This document shows positions 49,101-60,609 of a DNA stretch of 64,000 nucleotides, one piece after another. Both the position numbers and the translations under genes were made by a program. The stretch's first letter is position 1. Each line of letters opens with the position of its first letter. A model generated the notes under the pieces. It made no database searches, was not told the DNA's origin, and saw only the letters and a program-made list of their open reading frames with translations. This DNA comes from Bugulina stolonifera (lineage: Eukaryota; Bryozoa; Gymnolaemata; Cheilostomatida; Bugulidae): the NCBI GenBank assembly GCA_935421135.1, contig OW285192.1, positions 9,507,501 through 9,571,500 on the forward strand, read 5' to 3'.

Positions 49101-52100
49101 TATTTTCTTGAGACCTGTCTGTTCGTTTCTATTTTAGGTGATGCTTCAGTTAGCAAGGAAGAATTCGACAGGACTATGCTATTTGTAGGTTCCAAATCAG
49201 TATATACATATGTAGATGTACACTATGTGGTATATGTGTTTAATACTTGTACCTGTGTGTATGTATGTATGTATGTAGGTATGTACTTGTATGTACTTGT
49301 ATGTAACTGCGAAACTGTATATTTCTAACACTAGTATCAACAAATTTGCGACTGTTCAAAAATTTCAGTTAGAAACAAGACATTCTGAAAATGGCCGTTT
49401 GGGAAACAACCATTTAGAAACTCTAAACCCCAATCCCCAGCTTTCGACTAATTTTTGTTTTTGATATTATGTATTTTTGTTTTTACTACTACTAATTTGT
49501 ATGACACTAAAACTAATTCATTATCTGTGAGTTGTGTTCTTCTCAATACACACAGTTTCATAATAGTTGTTTTCAAACAACCGTTTTCAAAAAGCCCTGT
49601 TTCTAGCTGACATTTTCAAAACTCCCCTTTTACCAGTATCAACTAGGAGTTAAAATGTAATGCTGTGATATTTTCACAAGGTCACGCGGTGCCCACTGCT
49701 ACACTTTGATGCTCCGCAAAGCGGACATGCACCACCCCCTCTCCCTGAATCAATGCTATCAGCACTTTATCTTCACTTGTAATAACAACTACAGCATTTG
49801 CCGCAGTATAGATATACATGTACATTGGGTGCCTTGGTATCACTGTGAAGTCTAAGTTCAGGTCAAAGCTTGTTCTTTCTGTCCGTATACATGTATATAA
49901 GTATAACATTCTTTTACCTTTTATGCTTCATGGTTAAATACATACTGATTTTAATTTCAGTACTTTCATAAAGTGATTGAGAATCTAGAAGCAGCTGGAA
50001 AGTCCGCATTTTCAGTAGACTTTCAGCAATTGTTTGACACTGTTGATGCAAATGATGATGCATCCATCGATCTCAGCGAGTTTGAAGCCGTCTTCTTGAA
50101 AGGCGATAAAGACAGTGAGTATAGACTTAATAATTTTTATGACTTAGCAATGAGGTTATGTGATTTATGTTACTGACAATTCATTTCAAATATAGAGAAC
50201 ATACTTCACTGTATCCAGGTCTGACTACCTATAGTCCTGCACAAATACAAGTCAGTCAGTCTGTCGATCATTCAATCAGTCATTCAATTAGTATTTTAGT
50301 CAGTTAGATAATCAGTATGCCAGTCAGCCAATCAGTAAGTCAGTCAGTCAATCAATCAGAAAGACAGTCAGTCATACTATACAACTACTCTCCCTAGATT
50401 GCCCACCTAGTGACAAAGATGTGCGTTTCCTGTCTTTGACAATTCGGAGTTGTCTCGCCTTTGGTTTGAACTAAAATGTTTATATAGTGGCTGGTAATTT
50501 ACCTATAACAAATGGAAGTTCTTCGCCTTATAGTCAGCCTAAATGGTCATACGGCCGATGTTCACATAGCAAGTAAACAATCTTTAATGTGGTCATTCAA
50601 ATTTTTCAGTTCAAACTGAAGTCACCACAAAACAAACATGGGGCCGTGATTTACCCAAAGTGGACAGATTTTTTATGGTCATTGGTTTGTACATGAAATC
50701 TTACGGTTTTTTAACCTTATCCTTATTGATAATTACAGTGAATGGAGAGCTGAATGCTGGTGAATATATGAAGCTATTTGAAGCACAAGGGCTGACTGAC
50801 AAAGAGGCTCTCTTTGCCTTTTTCCTCAGTGATATGAATGATGACAACAGCCTTGACAAAGCAGAAATGAAGAGTCAGTTTGGTAAATTCGACAAAAATG
50901 GTAAGAATTTTTTGCCTCCTAAAATGAATGCTAACTGAATACTAAACAAGTTTAATACGCCAGCGGCTGCAGACGTATCTTGAGTCCTACCTCTTAATAA
51001 ACAACTTAAAATTCAGGGTTCAACTTCAAATTGTTGAAAATCTGAACGACACCAAGAATAAAATGTACATTTAGAAAATATTTGTTTTGAAACTCCAAAT
51101 TTCAACTGTACAGTTTTCAGAACATACTGTTTCCAAGTTATATTTTTAAAAAGCACCATTACCCAAATACATGTACCTACGCAGTGTATGTTATACACTT
51201 TTAGTCACATCATTTAAATAGCGCAAGGCACCCATGTATTTGTATGTGTCACTCAGGTGATGGACAGGTTGTGTTTGAGGAGTACAAGGAGACAGAAATG
51301 GTGTACATAGACTTGATCAACAAGGCTTCTGCTGCTGGAGCAAAGTTTGCTCAGCTTGTTGAAGGTGCAGATGCTGATGGAGATAACATGCTGTCATTTG
51401 ATGACGCATTTAAGGTGGTGAGCGCTGCTGACAAGAATGGTTAGTATACATATTCATCCTGACATAGACTATTAACTCTACCTCCATACCCACCATCTAC
51501 CTACCTACTTACCTACCTCCATACCCACCATCTACCTACCTACCTACCTACCTACCTACTTACCTACCTACCTAGCTACACTGTACCTACCTACTTACCT
51601 ACTTACCTACCTACCTAGCTACACTGTACCTACCTACCTAGCTACACTGTACCTACCTACCTAGCTACACTGTACCTACCTACCTACCTACCTACCTACC
51701 TACCTACCTACCTACCTACCTACCTACCTACCTACCTACCTACCTACCTACCTACCTACCTACCTACCTACCTACCTACCTACCTACCTACCTACCTACC
51801 TACCCACCCACCTACCTACCTACCCACCCACCTACCTACCTACTTAGCCACCCACCCACCTACCTACCTACCAACCTACCTATCTACCTACCCACCCACC
51901 CACCTACCTACCTACTTAGCCACCCACCCACCTACCTACGTACCTACCTACCTACCTACCCACCTACTTACCGACCTACCTACATGTACATGTGTGTATC
52001 TACATCTACTACCTAATTACCTACACTTACACTTACCCCTTATGCATTACGCGTCATACTGAGGCTACTTTCACAAAAATAGGATGATACATGGGAATAT

Positions 52101-55100
52101 TCAAATTTCATTATATATGATATTCATGTTATCTGCGATTCCTAATCAACACAGATGGGTACATCATGTTTATATCTAGTCATAATGACCTACCCAGTGA
52201 TTACATCTACCCAGTGAGACGTGGTGCACTGTGAATCATATCGCTTGCTATCAGTATCCCATGTATATATTCTGGTCTGGTTATACAGGAGATGGTATTG
52301 ACATGTCAGAGTTTGAGATGTTCTTCATGTCTAAGACTGGTGTAAGTAAGGAGCTAAGTGATGGATTCTTCCAGGCATTTGATAGAGATATGAGTGGTAT
52401 GGTTGGAGGAGATGCTGAGATTAAACAAGTCTTCTCTTCATTTGACTATGACAGTAAGTAGACGTACATTACTTTGTGTATGCACTTGATATGCACTGTT
52501 CCACTCAACTCTCTTGTCTGGTACGGGTTATCCACTTGAATAGGTCATTCATGTATATGTACATGTTACTTCCTGTTTCACACATTGCTATCCTGCCAGT
52601 AAACGCTTTGTTGATTCAGGCACAGCCATTAACACTCATAAGCTATTGATTATAATTTGGAGTTGTCTTCTCCCAACCGGTTCCTCGACCTCTCTATGGA
52701 AAGAAAGGAAGAGAGGAACCAACTGGAAGAAGGCAAATAAACATCTTTATGTGAACACATTGGCTCTTAATAAATGTTTTTGTACAGAATTAATTAAATG
52801 AGCTCTAAATGGTGAAGTGGTTGTGGAACACCGAATACTAAATTAATGACTGTTAGATTGGTAAAAAATATTATGGCAAGTTCACTGTGCTTTATTGCCT
52901 ATACTATGTGTAGGCCTATTATTTTTTCTGAGTTTTTAATTATATTTAGTCATTTTCACCTCAACCGAAATTGTGACCTAGTACTAAAAACTGAGTCTAA
53001 GTAGGCGGAGAGTTGGGACAGAGCATCCCACTTCTCATACTTGTGGGTAGCACTTAATTGCCACTATTTTACTAGAATACAGTCTAAGTCTATACTCTCT
53101 TAGTATACTATGTTACCAAATATTTTCAGAGGATGGCCAACTGTCCAAAGACGAGTATCTAAATGCCATGATATTTGTAAGTAATGTTATATTATTGATG
53201 TATTATATAATCTTATTTATACTTGTAGATGTAAATATAAATTTATTACTGTCTAGTCCTCCCTACATAACTCATATGTACGTCTACACATTATATATGT
53301 ACTATGTATGTTACATGCAACCTACCATATTTTATTACCTGGTAATTATGAAAAAATTGTTGTCCTGTGTGAATTAAAGAAGCCTCAGTTGATTGTACAT
53401 AATATCGTTTCCATTGGGAGTTATATCTCTTGAATCCATCAATGACTCACCTGAGAACTTCCTGTTTGTCACAGACTTACACTGCTCAACCAGGTGCTAG
53501 ATTATAGAAAGTAAATATGTGTTTTTACAGATTTATGCCTACAATGTTAAGAACAGGCATGCACAGAAGATAAAAGTATTTAGTGTTGAGGAAGCTTTCA
53601 AGGGATTGGATAACAATACTGACGGATTCATTTCTGTTGATGAGTTCTCCTCATTCGGTAAAATAATGAAATTACTGTAATTACTTAGCCTGAGGGACCT
53701 GACATTAGCATTTTCTAGTTTTCATAGACTAATGAAAGTACAAGAATAGTTTTCATAAATTGTCCAAATGTTTATTTCATGAAAATTATATCACATTTTT
53801 TTGCAGTACATGCGTAGGTCATCTACCTGCAATCAAATGAATTCAAAGATCTTATGAAAATTAATTAATACTACAAAATTAAGACTTCTAGTTATTATTA
53901 TTATTATTATGGTTGTATACATGTAAATGTAGTAATATAGTTTGTTTCTCCATGTTACAGCTGGAATAAACATTACTGACTTTATCAGATACAACGTGAT
54001 GTCTGGAATGGACCAAACTGCTTCCCTCTACATCTTCTTCAGACTTGACTCTAACGAAGATGACGTTCTGTCTAAATCTGAACTGGAATCAGCCTTCCAT
54101 GGCATTGATATGAATGGTGAGGATGTGGTACTTTAATGCGTAGCTCTGCGCATGGATCATAGTCTAAATGATATAATATATAATATATGACCATTTGTAT
54201 TAACTGAATACAAATTCACTTGTGTCATGTTACCTATGATCCATGCAATAACAAATATTGGTAATATTAGGCGTATTCGGAAACTGTACTGGTTCATATA
54301 GCACTGGTCTAACTATCCTAATACAACTTGAGCGTTCAGGCGTGACTAGTGCTTGCTCTGAAGGGAAATCCCCTCGCTAAGTGAATATACTTTATATTAT
54401 TATTGCCAGGCACGCCTTGCCTTGCGTTATAGCTAGCGCTATATTATTGAATAAAATATATTGTTATTGCCGCAGATTGCTATTTATAAGCTTGCACGGT
54501 GCAATATCCGAATACGCCTATTGTAACCCAGTAGTTCTGAAAAATAGTTATATGTATTTTAACTATTATCAAGCGTCAGAGTTAATTTTAGAAATTCTAA
54601 AATTACTCACATTGTGTTTGATAACAATGACAGTACTCATGAAAACAGCCAAATGCAACTAGTGAAGGTTTTCTGCATTTAAATACAAAATATAGATACA
54701 TATTATATTATATTAGTCTATAAAATATATCACATGGTTCAGGGTATATGATATTATTTACAGTTAAATGACATCAATAGAATTTGTTACCGTAGCCTAA
54801 TTTCTATACATTTATACAGATGATGATAATGTGGATCTGTCCGAGTACTCTGCCAGCATTAACATGACCTTTACAAAACTAGCTGAAGCTAAGGTTACTG
54901 GAGAGAAACTCGCTGTTCTATTTAATAAAGCAGACAGTGATATGGATAAGGAGCTAACAAGAGATGAGATGGCCTCCATCTTTGTTGATGCCGATGAGGA
55001 CAGTAAGTTTGGGTGTGATCTCATTGCATTATGGTTTCTCTTGGCAGACATTTGATGTTTGGTTGCTGATTTTGCCTGTCAATCAAAGTGTTTGTTAATC

Positions 55101-56399
55101 AGTCATTATTTAATTCTGTCTGTCTGTGTGTCTGTCTATTTGTATATCTGTCCATAAATATTTTGAAGACCCAAGTCTAAACTTACTCTGATGTCTATTT
55201 CACTTTTTAGAGGACGGTCTAGTGAGTGAAGACGAATTTAAGAAATTCTGGAAACTCAACACTAACGAACCTGATGATAGAACTGACCTTCTCTTTGGAT
55301 ACCTGGATGAAGATAGCGATGGTTTCTTTGGTGACGACAACGAGAGAACCAACTTGTTTAATGCTTTTGACTACGGAGGTGGGTTTAAGTTAGACTATGC
55401 TCTCTCTAATCAGCACAGAGTAGGAAGGGTATCCCCTCCCCCCATACTGGCTGCATCTCAGTGTTTGTAGAATCTACTTGGTCCAGGAACTGATTGTGCT
55501 AGTCAAACGTTTGACCTCTTGTTGTATGCCATGTTTCTCCAACCATCATGGTTTTTATCATGACGTGAGTAACATGGTAGCTATTATTTTTGTTACTGCA
55601 GACTATTTCTTTCATCATAATATATTTTTATTGAAGTTTTTGTATTATAGTAATATACCTTACTGAAGAAATAATATCTAAACAATGACACTAACAATGA
55701 TGTAAATGCCATATAATTCTGTTTCAGATGATGGTATGGTCTCTCATGAAGAGTTTAACAACGCCATGCTCTTTGTAAGTAATATACCGATGATCTGATT
55801 GGATTAAACAGATTTTCCAGATTAACTGAGTCTCACCACAAATATATCAATTTCATAACATGAGTCTATATACCAAAATGTGTGGGGAAAGTAGATGACC
55901 GCATCAATTCAATTATTATACTAACAAAAATGAACTGTCAGTGTGTCCAGTCTACAAAACTTTGCCCTTTTGGTATAGAAATACCTTATTTCCTGTTTGG
56001 GTAGAATGTCACTGTATATGCCACACAGCCTATTAAAGAGTTCTGGTGTGTTAAAGAGATAACACACTTAGGTAATTTTAAGTATAATTACCTGGTAGTC
56101 CATGGCCAGCTATGGTCTACTGTACATATGCAGTACTTGCTAATCTTGGGTGTCTAGAAGTTGTCCTCTCTTCTCAGTGCTAATGTAATGTTGGATCACT
56201 ACATGACCACTGACATGTACTGAACAACTGGTTATATGGTATACATACTGTGTGCTTGTTTACATAAAGGGGCATGTTAACATATTATATAACATGTATG
56301 TAACTGAACCTTCATTTCCACTTTCAGTTGTTTGCCAGAGCAGTTGGAGACTTGGAAATGGCAGCAGCAGCACAACAAATAGTTGGATATTTCTTCTAA
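46155..56399 (+). CDS. Secreted protein of about 24 EF-hands (paralogue 2)
   Basis: Exons: 46155-46198, 46440-46570, 46979-47137, 47451-47636, 48545-48712, 49138-49184, 49961-50114, 50739-50900, 51257-51439, 52289-52453, 53130-53176, 53531-53657, 53961-54116, 54820-55002, 55211-55378, 55728-55774 and 56328-56399. They sum to 2199 nt, 732 residues, in frame throughout. The signal peptide is the same as in gene 1, and the layout is the same: three modules, exon pattern about 130-159-186-168-47, 154-162-183-165-47 and 127-156-183-168-47, plus a 72-nt tail. Typical loops are [48 protein letters not shown] and [12 protein letters not shown]. The seventh loop of each module is one residue longer and rich in Gly/Asp ([26 protein letters not shown]). 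It ends IVGYFF without an ER signal. A possible polyA signal lies at 56626-56631. Confidence 0.87.
49257..49310. repeat. TATG-type microsatellite
   Basis: Short TGTATGTATG and GTACTTGTAT repeats in the intron after exon 6 of EF-hand gene 2, about 75 bp after the donor. Confidence 0.8.
50248..50395. repeat. Degenerate CAGT repeat
   Basis: An imperfect CAGTCAGTCAGT / CAATCAGT run in the intron after exon 7 of EF-hand gene 2. No coding content. Confidence 0.75.
51479..51990. repeat. About 500-bp CCTA microsatellite
   Basis: A long CCTA array with interspersed CCCA and CTAGCTACACTGTACC variants. The pure core runs from about 51675 to 51800. It begins about 40 bp after the donor of exon 9 (51439) of EF-hand gene 2. 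The paralogous intron of gene 1 (38589-38832) has no such array. Confidence 0.95.
54270..54518. mobile_element. Short inverted-repeat element (MITE)
   Basis: The ends GGCGTATTCGGA (54270) and TCCGAATACGCC (to 54518) are inverted, with TA on both outer sides. It is about 250 bp and non-coding. It lies in the intron between exons 13 and 14 of EF-hand gene 2 and is missing from gene 1. A diverged copy lies at 13264-13437. Confidence 0.75.
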
Positions 56400-57050
56400 A
56401 CTCAAACAGCTATAATTATGTAGACTATTAGTTTTTATTGAACCAAAATACATATCTAGTGTGAAATGAGAACCAAAATACAATTATCTAACTGAGAAAT
56501 GGGAAATTGGTCTATGGTGTCTTTTCTCACTGTAGTATTATTAGTGAAACTACAATACAATTACTACAAAGAATATAGACTACATTATAACACAATTCAG
56601 TTTTATAATCATGTAAATTGCCATAAATAAATATAACATAATTCTATATTCTAATAGTACATAACATAATACAATACAAAACACTAGTGATGTCATGGAA
56701 TTATATCTATCGATCAGGCTACAGTGTAACACTATAAGTTGTGTCGATATTAAAAGCAGTCTTGTATGAACCAGTACAGTTTACTAATACGCCTAGCATG
56801 TACACAGGCAATGCAAGGTTATAGATTATAAGTATGCAAGCTATACAGCAAATGCACATAGTGACTAAATCTAGTATAATGCTACGTGTGCAAAATAAGG
56901 TATTAATAATGTACATATAATGGAATTAATAATATTATACTAAAGTTATACAATGCACATAGTACAATATTCTGTGTACTGTGTGCAATATTCTTGATGT
57001 TTCTACAGCAAATGATGTAAAAAATTGGAGCCAAAGTACTTAGGACTCAC
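56400..57050. other. 3'UTR of EF-hand gene 2 and spacer
   Basis: AT-rich, with AATAAA at 56626-56631. No open frame with coding character was found. Confidence 0.4.
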
Positions 57051-57227
57051 CAGCTGTACGTAGTATGTAGTGGTAGTACACTGTCTGTAGGTCCTTTTGT
57101 CAGCACCTTGATCTCCAATGTAGTAAGCTGTGTGGCGTAGGTTCTGGTTCTGTGGTCTAGGATGTGGCGGTGTCGACTCTATTCCGAGGTCTACAACGAG
57201 ATAGTTGTTCCGCATATACCCTTGCTC
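57051..57227 (-). CDS. Candidate orphan exon, unknown protein
   Basis: An open 177-nt stretch lies between an acceptor-like ACTAATTAG and a strong donor CTG|GTGAGT, phase 0 at both ends. It reads EQGYMRNNYLVVDLGIE at the start and AYYIGDQGADKRTYRQ further on. It is less AT-rich than its surroundings, which supports coding. No family was recognised and no flanking exon identified. Confidence 0.38.
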
Positions 57228-58389
57228 CTAATTAGTACACATTGATATGGGTTACTGGGTAGCATATGATCCACCTACACTCCACACGCTCCACACAGTT
57301 GTAGCTTACTTTAGTTTTTAGTGTTTTTGTTTTGGTGTTTTATTAGTTTTCATTTGGTCTTCTATCTTGTAGGTTTTCTTTCATTTTCGTGTTTTCCACT
57401 AGCTTTTACATTTGTATAATATGTATGTGTGATGTCTATGTCGTAGCCCACTCTTGCCACTGTGTGACTATATATCTACATGTATGTTGACATTTGACAG
57501 TCTATACTGCTGTCTCTTCATGCCTCATTTTCACAGTCTACTTTAGGTATCTGTCTATCTATCTCTCTACTGAGTCTACTCTTCCATGTAGGTACTCCTC
57601 TCCTATAATATACACTTGCCCTATCTCCAGTCAGCCAATCTATTTTGGTGAGGAGTTATATTCTCTCAAGTGCGCAAGAGTGGACAATTCTTAAATATAC
57701 TAATTGTCACTATTTGCAAATTTGATCGGCGTCCGATTGGTTGACAACAAATGCACGTGCTCTTAGCTTGTGTTCTTCGGTCATCAACCATAAACTTTTA
57801 TCACATCGTCATCATTATGGATTATAGACTTATGGAGAGGTAGTTATCTGGACCTCGTTCTATTATGACTGGTCGGTGGAAATGGGAAATTCCCACTGGA
57901 AAGCAGGATGGCTGGTCGCTGGTTGTCCTGTACCAAGTTCCTACATATATAAATTTTGCCTGTACTGTAGGGACCTAAATGAAATGATTTTGAGCTGTTT
58001 CATTGCCTGAATTTTCACTTGAATTTTTTTCAAATTTAATATTATTCAAAGGTATGTCGAATATATAATGTAATTTTAATTTCTGCTCAGCGATAGATCA
58101 AGGAGTACTAAAAAGGCAAAATGTAGACAATAGTCAATGACACACAATCATATCGATGTCATTGTCATTGTGTTGTCACACTCACTAATCATTATGTTAT
58201 AGTTATTATCTATGGTCGCCTACGTGATAATTTGCTATTGGCAAGGGTAATGCATGCAAGTACAAAAGGAACAAAAATGAACCCACATAGTTCAATAAAA
58301 ACTGTAACAAGTTGGTACGTGTAAATACACAGAGGAGACTCTATAAAGCGATAATGAATTTAGAGAGACTGGGCAGTACCACTATCTTG
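57228..58389. other. Intergenic region upstream of LINE remains
   Basis: No gene seen. Part of the stretch just before 58390 may be undetected 5' sequence of the LINE, since its first recognisable peptide starts inside a longer element. Confidence 0.35.
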
Positions 58390-59830
58390 AACAATACAGA
58401 AAATTAAGAGACCCCGCTCAAGTTGTCGGACGAAAGTGGCAACAGCACAACTGATGCTAAGGAATGTGCTACAATACTCAACTCATTTTTCAACAAACAA
58501 TTCCGCTCTCAACACCAAATCTCTGACGATCCTGACTATCTGACAGTAAGCCCCAATGATAAGAATATCGAAATCAAACCAGAAGGAATGTCGACACTAT
58601 TACAAGCTCTAAAAACCGGCAAAGAAGATCTGGTGATTGACCCCATCATGACTGCCCGCTGTCTTACACATATATTTAATGTCTCCCTGACATGCTCTAA
58701 ACGTCCGCAAGGTTAGAAACTTTCGTAAAGGATTATCCTGTGAAGCACAACTCTGTACAACCTATCATGACATAGCTCGTAGTGTTGATAAAGGTAACAC
58801 CATACATTCCATTGTCATGGGTTTTGCTAAAGCTTTTGACAAAGTTCTCCATCAGCTGCTTATGTCCAAGTTAGCCCGTGTACGAAATATTAATGACAGA
58901 ATATTGCTTTGGATTCATAACTTCTTGCGTGACCGGAGGCAAACAGTGACAGTAGCTGGAGAGAAATCGTCAGAACTACCAGTTACTTCAGGAGTTCCAC
59001 AGGGCTGTGTGTTGGGCCCAACACTATTCTTCATCTATATAAATGATCTACCTGAGTATATAGATTGTAATGTCAGCTTATTCGCTAATGACACTCTCAT
59101 TTACCAGACTGTCAACACTGAGGCGGACCATTCTAGATTTCAGATGAATATAACCTCCTTAGCCGAATGGCCAGACACCTGGTGCATGTCGTTCAACACT
59201 GCCAAATGCTTGATTATGATCTTCAATCATAAACCGGAAGCTCCGGCGGCATGCTACACCCTAAACGGTGCACAACTCGACACTGAAATTGAGACTAAAT
59301 ACCTAGGTGTGATCATCCAGTCTAATCTAAAGTTCACCTCTCACATTAGTTCAAAAATTACCAAAGCTAAACGACAACTGGGTATGGTTAGGGAGCACTC
59401 CACAGATCAACCAAAGATGCTAAACTACTTGCATACACTAGTCTCTGACGACCACACATGGAATATGCATCTGCCGTCTGGGATCCCGTCCATGAATACC
59501 AAATTAACAACATTGAAATGGTGCAACACAGTGCTGTACACTACATCTGTAACTTAAAAGGTAGAGTTAGCATATCTGTTGTTCTCAAGGAACTTAGCAC
59601 CCGCCGCAGGAGGAACCGACACAACCTCCTCTTACGCATTTTGGCGAATGGAGAACACCACGAAGCTCTTGCCAATACGTATGACGAGCTCATGAACAAT
59701 CATCCTGCTGATGCAATTGTCACTAGAGCTGCTACAAGAGGTGACCCACCCACTATTTATGCAAAAACTTCTGCCCAAGACTATACGTGAACTCAAGGCA
59801 CAATTACTGCAATAAACATAGCAACAAACA
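58390..59830 (+). pseudogene. Non-LTR retrotransposon (CR1/Jockey-like) reverse transcriptase, inactive
   Basis: The segment before the RT (AKECATILNSFFNKQF) is followed by a deletion: the sequence jumps from RPQG to FRKGLSCEAQLCTTYHDIA, losing the first RT motifs. Next come GFAKAFDKVLHQLLMSKL, TSGVPQGCVLGPTLF and the catalytic box, which reads SLFANDTLIY instead of the usual FADD. Then follow KTKYLGVIIQSNLK-type and, after a frameshift near 59460, EYASAVWDPVHEYQ and NRHNLLLRILANGEHHEALA. No endonuclease domain was found. The catalytic change, deletion and frameshift show it is dead. Confidence 0.88.
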
Positions 59831-59912
59831 TATTAGTGTAGCATGTTAGTATAATATATTAGTGTAACATGTTAGTATAACATATTAGTGTAACATGTTA
59901 GCATAACATGAA
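59818..59912. repeat. Short tandem repeat of about 27 bp
   Basis: About three copies of ATATTAGTGTAACATGTTAG plus TATAAC follow the RT remains directly. It may be the 3' tail repeat of that LINE. Confidence 0.8.
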
Positions 59913-60609
59913 CATATGACCACAGTAATCTTGACAAGAACCAAAAACCAATGAGGCGTATCCCTTGCATCACGCTCTAGAAAACAAAGAATATAAAAAT
60001 AGCTTTATCAACGTACAGTGAATGCATTCTAAATTATATGATCCGATGATCATAATGCAAGGTGACAGGCTTTTTATAGCTTTTTAAAAATCAAAACCAG
60101 AGGAAAGTAACAGAATTAAATTGATTATTGATAAAGAGCTCAAAAACAGGTCAATTCCGGGAAAATCATGACGCAATTGCAAATGAGCTGAACAGCGATT
60201 TTTAAAATGTTTTTTACGTTCAGGAAAATTATCATAGGGTCAAGAGAGAGAGATCTCCTCAGACAGACACAGTAATAGATATAGAGGGAGTTAGTGTACC
60301 ACAGTCAACTATGTACATTATATTGAGTTTGCTGCTAACACTATTTATTCCAATTATCAAGCTCAACTAGTAATTACTATTCAAAGACTAGCACACAATC
60401 GAGAGTCCTTCTAGACTACTCAACTTGCAACACTTGGAATGTAGAATATAATAATGCAACTTGATGACCAATCAGAGTTACTATAATTCAAATGGTAAAA
60501 ATAACACAACCCAACAAGTAAACAATGTCACAGATACATGTACATGTATAATTATTCTCTTATCAGATATAGAGTATAACTGCATGTATGAAGACAGTTC
60601 ACCGTTTTG

